From: Candidatus Bipolaricaulota bacterium
GTDB taxonomy: Bacteria > Bipolaricaulota > Bipolaricaulia > M55B111
NCBI GenBank assembly: GCA_018400715.1
Contig: JAGYME010000005.1
Location: forward strand, 1-64,000
Length of the DNA stretch: 64,000 nt
Direction: 5' to 3'
Under the pieces are notes generated by a model, which saw nothing but the letters and a program-made list of their open reading frames with translations, did no database searches and had not been told where the DNA came from. This document shows positions 16,678-26,160 of the stretch, one piece after another (the stretch's first letter is position 1; the number at the start of each line of letters is the position of its first letter). The position numbers were made by a program, and so were the translations under genes.

Positions 16678-17979
16678 CTATTCCTTTTCAATTGAAAGCC
16701 TGTGGAGAACTGGCCCGGTCAACAACTTCGGGTAGAAGTCCGTGGACTTCTGCGGCATCTTCTCTCCTTTGTCGGCTATCTCCTTGACCTGATCGATTCT
16801 GGTCGGGTTCATGATGAACGCGCCCTGGTACTTTCCTTCCTTGAGCATGTCGAGTGCCTTCTCGCGCCCCCGGACGTACTCCAGGTTTCTCTTTTCCTCG
16901 AGCGCCTCCTCATCGATTCCGAGGTATCCTTCAAGGATGAGCTTGTGGAGTATGGCCACGTCGAGGCTCCTCCAGACTTCCGACTTGTCGGGGAGGAGTT
17001 CATCCATCACCGACTCGTTAAGCAGCGTCAAACTCCAGTAGGCCTTGTCGCCCTTGGCGCGATAGCCAAACGTGTGTTTGTCCCCCAGGTCCTCGTCCAG
17101 CTTCTCCAGCAGACCTTCCCTCTCGTCGAACCGCGAAATAGAGAAGTGTTCTCTGGCCTTGTCCAGCACGTCGTGAGGCTTGAATTTATCGAGTCCATAT
17201 ACCAACCTGTGAGTCGCCAGTATGCTCAAGCCGGGGTCGTCCACGTTGACGAAGGTCATCATTCTGTGATCGAACCCCTCGTCCCCCACAGATTCCCAGC
17301 CCTTTTCCCTGCACTCGTTCCTGTAGTTTAGAGCAGTCTCGTAGCGATGGTGACCGTCAGCAATGTATAGACTCTTGTCCTTCATACCACCCTGGATGGA
17401 CGAGATAAATGATTCATCAGTTATCCTCCAGAGCTTGTGGACGTTTCGGTCCGCGTCCTTGACTTCGACCAGGGGCTCCTCCCCCGTCACCGAATCGAGC
17501 GTCCCCGTCACCGAGTTTTCCGGGTCAGAGTACAGCATGAAGATCTGCCCGAAGTTTGATTCGGTAGCCCTAAGCAGCCGTAACCTATCGGCCTTGGGGC
17601 CGGACATCGTCTCCTCGTGTGCCTTGACGCCTTCTCCCTCTTCGATCTTGCCGAGTCCGATAAACCCTTTGCGGACCCTCTTTTCGCCCTCGACCTTGTA
17701 TTCCTGGTAGTAAGCGTAAAAAGCGGGTTCCTCATCCCGCTGGAGTACGCCTTCGTCAATCCAATCCTGCAGGTAATCTGCGGCAACTTCGTACTTGTCC
17801 TCGTCCTCTCCAATAGCCTCGCTCAGAATAATCCTGACGATGTTGTAGGGGCTACTGTTTATCAGGTCCTCCCTGGTCTCGCCATCGATCTTGTCGTAAG
17901 GTGGACTTACGACGCGGTTTAGGTCGCCGGCTTTTTCACGGTTGTACCTATACCCACGGAACGGGTATACCTCTGCCAT
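16678..17979 (-). CDS. DUF1015 family protein
   Basis: 433 aa. It matches the DUF1015 family by its start (YPFRGYRYN), VVSPPYDKI, ADGHHRYETAL and KAYWSLTLL. The ADGHHRYET motif with its His pair is the best candidate for an active site. The biochemical role is not established as far as I know. The family recurs beside serA, as here (serA is 5 bp upstream), so a role in serine or phosphoserine metabolism is a reasonable inference. It has a GAGGTG ribosome site and is followed closely by alaS. Confidence 0.88.
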   Translation of the reverse strand: MAEVYPFRGYRYNREKAGDLNRVVSPPYDKIDGETREDLINSSPYNIVRIILSEAIGEDEDKYEVAADYLQDWIDEGVLQRDEEPAFYAYYQEYKVEGEKRVRKGFIGLGKIEEGEGVKAHEETMSGPKADRLRLLRATESNFGQIFMLYSDPENSVTGTLDSVTGEEPLVEVKDADRNVHKLWRITDESFISSIQGGMKDKSLYIADGHHRYETALNYRNECREKGWESVGDEGFDHRMMTFVNVDDPGLSILATHRLVYGLDKFKPHDVLDKAREHFSISRFDEREGLLEKLDEDLGDKHTFGYRAKGDKAYWSLTLLNESVMDELLPDKSEVWRSLDVAILHKLILEGYLGIDEEALEEKRNLEYVRGREKALDMLKEGKYQGAFIMNPTRIDQVKEIADKGEKMPQKSTDFYPKLLTGPVLHRLSIEKE

Positions 17980-17984
17980 TGTGT

Positions 17985-18896
17985 TTACACCTCGCCAAAG
18001 AAATCAATAAGTTCATCAGCTGCCTGAACACCAACTCTACTCTGCGCTTCAAAGGTCGACGCCCCAAGGTGTGGGGTCAACGAGAGTTTGTCCACGCTCA
18101 GGAGTTCCTCGTTTTCCGGTGGTTCTTCGTTAAATACGTCCAGGCCGGCACCTGCAATCCAGCCTTCAGTCAGTGCTTCGGTAAGAGCGTCTTCGTCGAC
18201 AACTCCTCCACGAGCACAGTTGATTATGCAGCTCGATTCTTTCATCGTTTTCAGTTCATCTCGCCCGATCGTCGCGCCCTCGGATTTAATAAATGGAATG
18301 TGGAGGGTCACGAAGTCCGAGGTATCGAGGAGCTCGTCCAGGGAAACCATCTCTACTTCGTCAATCGGCGCCTCGTCCACGTACTTATCAAACGCTACCG
18401 CGTCCATGCCCAGGGCATCGCATTTTTTCGCAACGAGTTGACCTATTCTCCCAATCCCGATAATTCCCACGGTCTTCCCCATCAATTCGTTACCCTTTAG
18501 TTCTCCCTTGATCCACCTCTGCTCCTTCAGCGATGCAGTCCCCCTGGGGACGTTTCTTGACAGGGCAAGCATGTGAGCGAGTGCCAGTTCGGCGACGGCG
18601 TTGGAACTTGCCTCGGGCGTGTTCCTCACTTCAATCCCCAGCTCCTCCGCACAATCGAGGTCGATGTTGTCCAGCCCGACGCCGGCCCGGACGATAATCT
18701 CCAGGTCCTCCGCCGCCTCGAGGATTGGTTCCCTCAATTTAGTACCCGACCTGACGACAATCCCGTCGTAACTACCAATTTGTTCGGTAAGCTCTTCGGC
18801 CGAGAGGTCGGTCTTGGTCTCTAGTTGGAACCCGGCCTCCTCCAGCTTCTTAACCCCTTCTTCAGCAATCGGATCTGAAATTAAAACTTTAGGCAT
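17985..18896 (-). CDS. serA: D-3-phosphoglycerate dehydrogenase (short form)
   Basis: Catalyses the first step of serine synthesis, oxidising 3-phosphoglycerate with NAD. At 303 aa it has only the substrate- and NAD-binding domains and no ACT or ASB regulatory domain, so serine feedback through an ACT domain is not expected. Visible: VRSGTKL, GIGRIGQLVAKK (NAD), CARGGVVDEDAL, and the catalytic HLGASTFEAQ. It lies between the aminotransferase (14 bp upstream) and DUF1015. GGAGGGGG precedes ATG 18896. Confidence 0.93.
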   Translation of the reverse strand: MPKVLISDPIAEEGVKKLEEAGFQLETKTDLSAEELTEQIGSYDGIVVRSGTKLREPILEAAEDLEIIVRAGVGLDNIDLDCAEELGIEVRNTPEASSNAVAELALAHMLALSRNVPRGTASLKEQRWIKGELKGNELMGKTVGIIGIGRIGQLVAKKCDALGMDAVAFDKYVDEAPIDEVEMVSLDELLDTSDFVTLHIPFIKSEGATIGRDELKTMKESSCIINCARGGVVDEDALTEALTEGWIAGAGLDVFNEEPPENEELLSVDKLSLTPHLGASTFEAQSRVGVQAADELIDFFGEV

Positions 18897-18910
18897 GTTT
18901 CCCCCTCCTA

Positions 18911-19984
18911 TTACTCAAGTCCTAAAATGTCGTTTATCGTCGCGAGTAGACCGCGGATGTCGATTTCCGTCAGGTCTGCCATGTTGGAGATCCTAAAGGT
19001 CTTCTCCTTCATGTCGCCGTAACCGTTGGCAATCCTCACGTTGTGCTTGGAGACCAGTTCCTCGTTAAGATCAGCAACGGAAATCCCCCTGGTGTTTTCC
19101 ACACAGGTCAGCGTCTTCGACCAGTACCCTTCCTCGGGGAAGATGTCGAAGTACTTCTTCGCCCAGTCCTGGACTATGCCGGAGAGTTTGTCGTGGCGGG
19201 CAAACCTGTTCTCGATACCTTCCTCGTCAACGATGTGCATTAGTTGTTTTCTCAGCCCAAATATCTGCGGGATAGCCGGCGTGGTCCTCGTCTGACTCCG
19301 TTTGTGGTACTTATGAAGCAGGGGCAGGTTAAAGTAGTAACTGCGAGGCTCAACCTCCTCGGCCCTCTCCAGCAACCCCTCACTTACCGAAGCGACCGCC
19401 AGGCCTGACGGCAGCCCGAACGCCTTCTGGACGCCGGCGAGACACATGTCGACACCCCAATCGTCCACTTCTATCTTCGCCCCGGCCATACCGGAAACGG
19501 CGTCGACGAGAAAGAGGACGTCGTCGTAACCCTTAATTACCTCGCCAATCTCCTTCACGTCGTTCATCATACCAACGGAAGTTTCGTTGAAAACCATGGT
19601 TACAGCGTCGTACTTGCCCGTAGATAGCTTGTCGTCAACCATCTCCGGGGTAATTGCCTTCCCCCAATCCTGGTCCAGCAAATCGGCTGGAACGCCATTC
19701 TTAACGGTGATCTTATGCCAGCGTTCGGCAAAGGCACCGTTTGATAGGTTCAAACACCTCTTCTTTACCCCATTAGTTACGGCGGACTCCATTGCCCCCG
19801 TGGAAGAGGAGGTAAACAAGAACACCGGGTTTTCGGTAAAGAGTAGGTCCTGCAACCTTACCTGGATGTCGTCGTATATTTCGCTAAAGTCTTCTGTTCT
19901 ATGGTGGACCTGGGGCTCGGCCATTTCTTGTAAAAGCTCTGTCCTAACTTCGGTGGGACCTGGTGTAAATAGTTTTTCGTGCAT
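18911..19984 (-). CDS. Class V aminotransferase (SerC/alanine-glyoxylate type)
   Basis: 357-aa PLP enzyme starting LFTPGPTEVRTELL, with the PLP-binding Lys in LAGVQKAFGLPSGLA. The sequence is closer to the alanine-glyoxylate/serine-pyruvate aminotransferase branch than to classical SerC. Since it is first in an operon with serA, it is the likely phosphoserine (or serine) aminotransferase of the pathway, by inference. No serB-like gene is adjacent. The strong TTTGGAGGTG lies before ATG 19984. Confidence 0.88.
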   Translation of the reverse strand: MHEKLFTPGPTEVRTELLQEMAEPQVHHRTEDFSEIYDDIQVRLQDLLFTENPVFLFTSSSTGAMESAVTNGVKKRCLNLSNGAFAERWHKITVKNGVPADLLDQDWGKAITPEMVDDKLSTGKYDAVTMVFNETSVGMMNDVKEIGEVIKGYDDVLFLVDAVSGMAGAKIEVDDWGVDMCLAGVQKAFGLPSGLAVASVSEGLLERAEEVEPRSYYFNLPLLHKYHKRSQTRTTPAIPQIFGLRKQLMHIVDEEGIENRFARHDKLSGIVQDWAKKYFDIFPEEGYWSKTLTCVENTRGISVADLNEELVSKHNVRIANGYGDMKEKTFRISNMADLTEIDIRGLLATINDILGLE

Positions 19985-20120
19985 AACTATAGCACCTCCA
20001 AAATTTTTTTCATCAAAGGATATTAAACCATATTGACGTTTGCAAAAAGGTTAACCTCGGGGCTAGTTTACTCCATTTTTTATTATAGATGAAACGTAGG
20101 AAGTTTGCGAACGGATATAT

Positions 20121-20451
20121 CAGTCCGCAGTCCGCAGTCAGGGCTCCTGGGTGTTGGCTCTTAGGTCGTAGGTCCTGGCAATTAGCATCTAGTAACCAAT
20201 TAATCAAATCCCCCATTAACCCATTACCGTTAACCCGTAAACCCCCACCTATCGCTACCTTTGAATCCCAACCACTACCACCGAACAACTGATACCTGAT
20301 ACCTAGTACCGGGTACCGGATACCTCCCCTCCCATTACCCGTTACACATTACCAATTAACCAATTCACCAATTAACAAATCAACCAGTCAACTCATCAAC
20401 CCATTACTCATCAACCCATTAACTCATTACCCGCCACCCAATCAACCAGTT
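20121..20451. repeat. Heptad intergenic repeat, block 3
   Basis: Occupies most of the 607-bp gap between the divergent aminotransferase and rex genes. Module order is as in other blocks: CAGTCCG, GGGTGTT/AGGTCGT/AGGTCCT, then a variable stretch, then GATACCT/GGTACCG, then 8-bp CCAATTAA/CCCATTAC/CATCAACC words. The AGCTTGT module is missing. Both gene promoters must lie outside or at its edges. Confidence 0.88.
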
Positions 20452-20549
20452 ATCGAAGAAAACAATACGGGGTTCTGTCTGATCAATATACAAAGATAGT
20501 GAATCAAAGCACAAAGTTTGCGGTTACATCTTAATTTTTCGTATTATTT

Positions 20550-20558
20550 TGGTATAAT
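20550..20558 (+). promoter_or_regulatory. Extended -10 element of the rex promoter
   Basis: TGGTATAAT is a perfect extended -10 (TGnTATAAT), 34 bp before the rex ATG. No good -35 hexamer is seen at 16-18 bp, which is common with extended -10 promoters. The surrounding 20521-20560 is AT-rich. Confidence 0.6.
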
Positions 20559-20591
20559 ACTTTAGTCAACAAAAAAATACGAGGGTGAAAG

Positions 20592-21209
20592 ATGAAAGAA
20601 AGATCAATACCTAAAGAAACTATTGACAGGCTGCCTCTATACCTTCGCTGTCTGGAGAAAATAATCGACGAGGGCGAGGTAAACATCTCGTCGGGTAACT
20701 TCTCCGAGAAGCTCAACTTGAACTCTGCTCAGGTCCGCAAAGATCTTTCGTACTTCGGCGATTTCGGTACTCGCGGCGTCGGATACGAAACGGAGACGCT
20801 GGCAAAGCAAATCCGTTCGATCCTCCACCTTGATAAGAAGTGGGACATGGCGCTGGCAGGGGCTGGAAACATCGGTTCGGCGCTATTAACCTACACAGGT
20901 TTCAACGAAGGGGATTTTGAGGTCCAGGTAGCATTTGACAAGGACCCCGACCTGATTGGCAAGGAGATTAACGGCGTAAACATCGAAGACGCCGAGGACA
21001 TGGAGAAGATTATCCGCGACCAGGACATCAAGCTGGGGATAATTACGGTCCCGGCAAAAGCTGCGCAGGAGGTAGCGGACCAAATGGTAGAAGCGGGCGT
21101 TGAAGGCGTCCTAAACTTTGCGCCGACGCTTCTCGACCTTCCCAAGGAGGTTAAGCTCGCCCAGGTAGATATTACCAAGGAACTGGAACAACTCGTCTAC
21201 TATCTCTAA
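20592..21209 (+). CDS. rex: Redox-sensing transcriptional repressor Rex
   Basis: NADH/NAD-responsive repressor of fermentation and anaerobic energy genes. 205 aa: an N-terminal winged helix (about 1-80, with AQVRKDLSYFGDFGTRGVGY) and a Rossmann domain with AGAGNIGSALL. The C-terminal part includes NFAPTLL, as in other Rex proteins. GAGGGTG precedes ATG 20592. I looked for an 18-bp TTGTG...CACAA operator near the gene and found none, so autoregulation is not supported by the sequence. Confidence 0.95.
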   Translation: MKERSIPKETIDRLPLYLRCLEKIIDEGEVNISSGNFSEKLNLNSAQVRKDLSYFGDFGTRGVGYETETLAKQIRSILHLDKKWDMALAGAGNIGSALLTYTGFNEGDFEVQVAFDKDPDLIGKEINGVNIEDAEDMEKIIRDQDIKLGIITVPAKAAQEVADQMVEAGVEGVLNFAPTLLDLPKEVKLAQVDITKELEQLVYYL

Positions 21210-21270
21210 GGACTCCTATTAGACCTTCAATCGTGTTGCAACGTGGTTGTCCCCGGTTACGTAACACAAG

Positions 21271-21362
21271 GTATCAGGTACCCGGTATTAGGGTTTAGCA
21301 ATTGCAAATGAGGTTTTCGGGGAACTGGTACCAGATACCGGATACCTAGTAGCTGGTACCTC
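21271..21362. repeat. Heptad intergenic repeat, block 4 (short form)
   Basis: Between the convergent rex and coaX genes. It has GGTATCAGGTACCCGG, a GGGTTTAGC remnant and then GGTACC-type heptads (GGTACCA, GATACCG, GATACCT, AGTAGCT, GGTACCT). The TTAACC octad tail is missing. It shows that the GGTACC module alone can occur, here in a site where no promoter is needed. Confidence 0.75.
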
Positions 21363-21428
21363 TCATACCAAAGACGACGTTAACTAATCCGTTACAGGTA
21401 TCGTCTTTATGCGAGCAACTAATTCCAG

Positions 21429-22196
21429 TTACCGGCCAATTTTCTCTCGCCACAACGCCAACCCTGTAACGACCAGGTCCTCGTCGTAATAATCTATCGA
21501 GTCTATCTCTTCTGAGAATATCCTCCCCCTTCCCCCGGTGGCAATTACCCGAAAGTCGTCGCCAAAGCCCTCCCTGAACCTGGCAATCATGCCCTCGACC
21601 ATGCTGATGAAACCGAGGACGAACCCGGAATTGATGTTGTCATCGGTCGTCTTTCCTACAACGTTTTCCGGGAGTTCCAGTTCTACTTCGGGGAGCAGGG
21701 CAGCCCTCTCCACGAGAGCCTCCAGAGCGGTCTCCATCTCGGGGGAAATCGCACCGCCGAGAAAACTCCCTTTCTCGGAATAGAGCTCGAAACTGGTTGC
21801 GGTGCCAAAGTCAATTATCAACCCTGGTCCACCGTACTTATCCATCGCCGCGATGATATTAGCTATGCGGTCGGGACCGACTGCACCGGGCTCATCGACC
21901 TCGAGTGCGACTAACCCATTGTCCGTCGGGCGGATAAATTCCGTCTCAATCCCGAGATACTTTCTCAGTCCGGAGGCGATCGTCTTGTTCAGGTAAGGAA
22001 CGACGGAGGAAACTACGGCATCTTCCAGATCGGACTTTTCTACCTCCGCCGACTCCAGAAGAGATAGTATCTTCAGGCCGAACTCGTCCTCCGTAACTCT
22101 CTGAATCGTGGAAACCCGCCAGGTGCGGGAGAGATCCCCATCGCGGAAACATCCGATCGTGATATTCGTGTTGCCAACGTCCAGGGCGAGAAACAT
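21429..22196 (-). CDS. coaX: Type III pantothenate kinase
   Basis: First step of coenzyme A synthesis. The ASKHA-fold markers are MFLALDVGNTNITIG (phosphate 1), IDFGTATSFEL (phosphate 2) and GGAISPEM, plus ATGGRG near the C-terminus. 255 aa is typical. The type III enzyme is not feedback-inhibited by CoA and needs a monovalent cation, which suits a salt-in cell. It is followed downstream by repeat block 4 and lies 56 bp after the M20 peptidase-like gene. Confidence 0.95.
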   Translation of the reverse strand: MFLALDVGNTNITIGCFRDGDLSRTWRVSTIQRVTEDEFGLKILSLLESAEVEKSDLEDAVVSSVVPYLNKTIASGLRKYLGIETEFIRPTDNGLVALEVDEPGAVGPDRIANIIAAMDKYGGPGLIIDFGTATSFELYSEKGSFLGGAISPEMETALEALVERAALLPEVELELPENVVGKTTDDNINSGFVLGFISMVEGMIARFREGFGDDFRVIATGGRGRIFSEEIDSIDYYDEDLVVTGLALWREKIGR

Positions 22197-22252
22197 CTAG
22201 ACCCCACCTCCGATAATAAGGTTATAAGCCCTTTTGTGCGTTTTGCTCCAGA

Positions 22253-23425
22253 CTACTCCCCCAAGCTTCCCCGTATCTTTTCGTAGGTCTCCCGATCCCC
22301 CAAGACGTCTACCCCTGTCATGCCCAGGGCCTTGGCCGCGGCGATCATTCCTTTATATCCTTCTTCCGAGTCGGCAGCCCGGGCGAACTCCTTCGAGTGA
22401 GCGGGTACTCCTTCCTCGACGATCTTAACGTAACCGTGTATTGCCGGTACTACCTGGCTCACATCTCCCATATCGGTGGACCCCATTCCTCCCTTCTGCT
22501 CTTCAACCTCAACTCCGACCGACTCGATATTGTCCCTGAAGTACTCCACGAGCACCGGGTTTGGTTTCATCGGCCTGTAAGCGTGACCCTGTTGACTTAC
22601 CTCCAAGTCCGCTCCCGCCGCCAGGGCTCCGGCCTCGGCACATTTCTTCACCTTGCCGATTAGCTCCTCCAGGTAGTCGTTATTTGGCGATCTTACGTAG
22701 AAGAGCGCACCGGCGTGTTCCGGGACTATGTTTGGTTTTTTCCCTCCATCGGTGATGATCCCATGCACCCTGGCGCTATCTTCTATATGTTCGCGCAGGG
22801 CGTTTATGTTGTTGAAAGTCGCTATTGCCGCGTCCAGGGCGTTAACCCCCTTCTCCGGCTCAGAAGACGCGTGGGAGGCCTTGCCGTAGAAGTCCATCTT
22901 TATCTCCTTAACGCCGAGACTTCCCCGACCAATTAGCGTCTGATCGGCGGGGTGGACCATCATGGCCACGTCAACTTCGTCAAAGACCCCGTTTTCGACG
23001 AGTTCAATCTTGCCACCGCCCCCCTCCTCGGCCGGAGTCCCAATGACGAGCAGGCTACCACCCAACTCCTCCATTAGCGGGCATAGGGCCAAACCAGCAC
23101 CCAGCCCCGTGGTAGCGATGAGGTTGTGACCGCAGGCGTGTCCCAGACCAGGAAGGGCGTCGTACTCGCAGAGGTAGGCTATCGTAGGCCCCTCGTTCCC
23201 GTTGGGGCACCTACCAAGGAAGGCCGTCTCCAGCCCTCCAATTTCCCTCTCGACCTTGAAACCCTTCTCTTCCAATTCCTCCGTCAGCCACTCCACCGCC
23301 TTGAACTCTTCAAACTTGAGTTCCGGGTTGTCGAATATCCTGTGACCGATCTCCCTTAACCGATCCGCCATCCCGTCGACGTTGTCGATAACATCTCGTT
23401 TTAGTCCTTCTAGTCCTGCACTCAT
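22253..23425 (-). CDS. M20 family amidohydrolase
   Basis: 390-aa metal-dependent amidohydrolase of the M20D (aminoacylase, AbgB/hippurate hydrolase-like) type. Metal-site motifs: GHACGHN, GTPAEEGGGGKIELV, and the late MGSTDMGDVSQVVPAIHGYV. The dimerisation insert contains GKASHASSEPEKGVNALDA. The closest functional class is p-aminobenzoyl-glutamate hydrolase or a similar N-acyl amino acid hydrolase. The substrate is not readable from sequence. GGGAGGTC precedes ATG 23425. Confidence 0.9.
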   Translation of the reverse strand: MSAGLEGLKRDVIDNVDGMADRLREIGHRIFDNPELKFEEFKAVEWLTEELEEKGFKVEREIGGLETAFLGRCPNGNEGPTIAYLCEYDALPGLGHACGHNLIATTGLGAGLALCPLMEELGGSLLVIGTPAEEGGGGKIELVENGVFDEVDVAMMVHPADQTLIGRGSLGVKEIKMDFYGKASHASSEPEKGVNALDAAIATFNNINALREHIEDSARVHGIITDGGKKPNIVPEHAGALFYVRSPNNDYLEELIGKVKKCAEAGALAAGADLEVSQQGHAYRPMKPNPVLVEYFRDNIESVGVEVEEQKGGMGSTDMGDVSQVVPAIHGYVKIVEEGVPAHSKEFARAADSEEGYKGMIAAAKALGMTGVDVLGDRETYEKIRGSLGE

Positions 23426-23498
23426 AAGACCTCCCGGGAAGATAAGTAAATTATTATATGATATTTTAGTAGATTGCGAGGCGGATACAACTTGGTCG

Positions 23499-23896
23499 GT
23501 TCGCCGTTCGCAGTTCGCAATCAGGGCTCCTGGGTGTTGGGTCTTAGGCCATGGGTATTGGGTTATGTGGGTTAGCCTTGATTAGCTTGTAGCTTGTAGT
23601 GCGTAGTTTGTAGTTAATTCACAAAGGGAGTTGGTATTTTAATCATAGATAGCCGCGGGTTTACCCATTAAAGTTTACACATACTGGAGTAACTGGTACC
23701 GGATACCTGCTACCTGGTACCTTTCTAACGTCGCCAGCCCCCGCTCACCCGACACCCTACATCCTGACCCCTACATCCTACATCCTAAACCCTACATCCT
23801 GACCCCCCATTCCCCATTACCCATTAACAAATCAACCAATTAACTCTTTAACCCGTTAACCCATTAACTTGGACTTGGACTTCGGACGTTGGACAA
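23499..23896. repeat. Heptad intergenic repeat, block 5 (full-length form)
   Basis: About 400 bp in the gap between the amidohydrolase and hflC. It carries every module of block 2 in the same order: CAGTTCG; GGGTNTT; AGCTTGT (two copies rather than three); the TTCACAAAGGGAGTTGG linker; a CCGCGGGTTTACCC near-palindrome; GGTACCG/GATACCT; several CCTACAT and CCTAAAC; CCCATTAA words; and a final TTGGACT run. No gene is visible in it. Confidence 0.9.
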
Positions 23897-23904
23897 CATA
23901 AGAA

Positions 23905-23933
23905 ACCCCGGAGCGGAAGTACCACCCCGGGGT
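23905..23933 (-). terminator. Possible terminator after hflC
   Basis: ACCCCGG (23905-23911) / CCGGGGT (23927-23933) hairpin, 28 bp beyond the hflC stop. The minus-strand sequence after it (TTTCTTATGTTG) is T-rich but has no clean T-run. Confidence 0.55.
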
Positions 23934-23960
23934 AATTATCTACTTAAGTTCAGGTTAACT

Positions 23961-24911
23961 TCAGCCGTTTTCCGTTCCCTCTTCGCCTTCCGTCTGGCTT
24001 TCCGTCTGTGTAGCGCCGACTGACGCCTGGTCCCTTAGCTGAAGAGACTCCAGGTCACCCTGGGCCAAAAGTTCAAGGTACTGGCTATCCGGCGAGAGCA
24101 GTATGGTCGTCTTTCCTTCGGACAGAGAGGTCCGGTAGGAACTCAACTTTCGCCAGAACTCGTAGAACTCCTCGTCCTTGCTGTAGGCATCGGAGTAGAT
24201 TTCCAGCGACCTGGCGTCTCCCTCACCGCGGATGGATTCGGCCTCGTTCTCGGCCTCGGCGACGATAACGCTACTCTTTCTGTCTGCGTCGGATTTTACC
24301 TCCTGCGCGCGCTCGTCACCCTCAGCTCTCAGCAGGGCGGCCCGCCTCTGCCTTTCCGATATCATCCGGTCGTATACCGCCTGCTCGTTCGCTTCTGGCA
24401 GGTCAGCCCGTTTAATCTTGACGTCCATCAGGTTTATGCCGTACTCGTCCAGCTTCTCCGCACTAGTCTCCGTGATCTCCTTCAGCATCGTAATCCTCTC
24501 ACCAGAGGCTATGAAGCTGAACTCGTGGCTTGCCAGCACGTCCCTCAGGTTGGAGTAAACAATGTCATCGATCCGCGTCTGTGCGATATCCACTCTCCCA
24601 CCCATCGACTCCCTGAACTTTTTTGGCTCCTCGATACGCCAGATGGCGTAGTTGTTGACGAGCAGCCTTCTCTGGTCGGCGGTGATCAGCTTTCGTGGCT
24701 GGATATCGTAGTCCAGTAAACGCCCCTCCATCATCTGGACGGACTGGATGAACGGAATCTTGAAGTGCAACCCCGCCTCGGTCACGACCTTCTTGATGTT
24801 ACCGTACTGGACGAGGATCGCCTGTTTTGTCTCGTCGACCGTGAAGGTGAACAGGTTGAACAAGATTATCAACACTACGACTATTCCGACGAACCAACCG
24901 AGCTTTTTCAT
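23961..24911 (-). CDS. hflC: HflC, SPFH-domain membrane protein
   Basis: 316 aa. An N-terminal membrane anchor (about 5-25) is followed by the SPFH/band-7 domain, beginning ETKQAILVQYGN, and a long charged coiled coil (about 180-240) with RAEGDERAQEVKSDADRKS. With HflK it forms the multimeric cage around the FtsH protease in the inner membrane. It starts by a 4-nt overlap with hflK. The extreme C-terminus is a low-complexity Gln/Glu/Gly tail. ftsH is not nearby. Confidence 0.92.
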   Translation of the reverse strand: MKKLGWFVGIVVVLIILFNLFTFTVDETKQAILVQYGNIKKVVTEAGLHFKIPFIQSVQMMEGRLLDYDIQPRKLITADQRRLLVNNYAIWRIEEPKKFRESMGGRVDIAQTRIDDIVYSNLRDVLASHEFSFIASGERITMLKEITETSAEKLDEYGINLMDVKIKRADLPEANEQAVYDRMISERQRRAALLRAEGDERAQEVKSDADRKSSVIVAEAENEAESIRGEGDARSLEIYSDAYSKDEEFYEFWRKLSSYRTSLSEGKTTILLSPDSQYLELLAQGDLESLQLRDQASVGATQTESQTEGEEGTENG

Positions 24912-25924
24912 TTGCTATCACCGTCCAGTTCGTTCAAGTTAAGCAACTTCAAGATGGACGACCCATCGGTTGATTCCGTCAGAATTACCTTCTCCATTTC
25001 CGGGAGGATGTCCTCCATCGTCTCCATGTACAGGCGCAGTCGTGTAACTTCCTGGCTACCCTGGTTGTATTCCTCAAGCACCTGGAGGAACTTGCTCACT
25101 CCACCTTCAGCGGCGTTGATCTTTTCTGCCCTGTACGCTTCGGCCTGGTTCAGTATCTGCGCCGCCTCACCTCTGGCCTTGGGAATGACGTCGTTGCTAT
25201 AGGCCTCCGCCTGGTTGATCTTTGTCTGTTTGTCCTCTTTGGCACTGGTAACGTCGTCAAACGCGGGCACGACCGGCTCCGGTGGCTTAGCGTCCTGTAT
25301 CTTGATCGTCTCGATCTTTATACCTGCCTCGTAGTAATCCAACAATTCTTGAAGGTCAGATATGGCGTCGATCGCGATCTCGGTACGCTGGGAGGTCAGT
25401 ACATCCTCTACCGTCCGCTGGACTACCTCCTGGCGAATGATCGCCTCTCCCGCTTCCTTGACCAGGACTTCAGGATCGATAATGTTAAAAGCCAAATTTT
25501 CGGGGTCCATCACGGTGAACTGAATCGCCAGTTCCAGGTGGACGATGTTGTCGTCCCCGGTGAGCATGAGCGCCTCTTCCCTGTCTACCCTGTACCGTGG
25601 GTTGGGAGGCGGGGAAATGGTCTCGTAACCGATCTCTATCTTTCTTACCGTCGTGATGTCCACGTGCTGCACGGACTCAATCGGGGGTGGCATGTGATAG
25701 TGCAATCCCGGTCCGGACGTCTTTATATACTTACCAAAGCGTTTAACCAGGCCGACCTCGGAAGGCCCGACCTGATAGATACCCTGAACCAAGTATATAA
25801 CTACAATCAAAGCGATTATTATCCAGCCGGTTTTGCTACCGAACCGCTTAAGATTGTCCTTCCACATATCCAAATCCGAACTTCTCCTGTTGCCTCTTGG
25901 CTCAAAGTCGAAATCTTCCGGCAT
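24908..25924 (-). CDS. hflK: HflK, SPFH-domain membrane protein
   Basis: 338 aa, partner of HflC. The cytoplasmic N-terminus contains a basic stretch, then a membrane segment (about 33-50, WIIIALIVVIYLVQGIY) and the SPFH domain (VGPSEVGLVKRFGKY). It ends in a coiled coil rich in Ala and Glu (KARGEAAQILNQAEAYRAEK). The typical Gly/Gln-rich N-terminus of proteobacterial HflK is absent. TGAGGGGTG precedes ATG 25924. First gene of the hflKC pair. Confidence 0.92.
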   Translation of the reverse strand: MPEDFDFEPRGNRRSSDLDMWKDNLKRFGSKTGWIIIALIVVIYLVQGIYQVGPSEVGLVKRFGKYIKTSGPGLHYHMPPPIESVQHVDITTVRKIEIGYETISPPPNPRYRVDREEALMLTGDDNIVHLELAIQFTVMDPENLAFNIIDPEVLVKEAGEAIIRQEVVQRTVEDVLTSQRTEIAIDAISDLQELLDYYEAGIKIETIKIQDAKPPEPVVPAFDDVTSAKEDKQTKINQAEAYSNDVIPKARGEAAQILNQAEAYRAEKINAAEGGVSKFLQVLEEYNQGSQEVTRLRLYMETMEDILPEMEKVILTESTDGSSILKLLNLNELDGDSK

Positions 25925-26160
25925 AATTCACCCCTCATAACTAAGTATTGAGGAATTAACCCTAAACCGTCTATTAATAAGGATTAAAAGTCAATTTCCT
26001 ATGATCAGTCAGTTTATCTCCAAAAACTTCATGCAGGCGTAGGTCATTAATCAGAGATTCCGAACACCTCTATGCCGCGGTCAAGCCGTATATTGCTAAA
26101 GTATATGCGATCCGTTAATCTTGTACAACTGAATAATGTTTAGTCATCGGGGAGGTTTTT

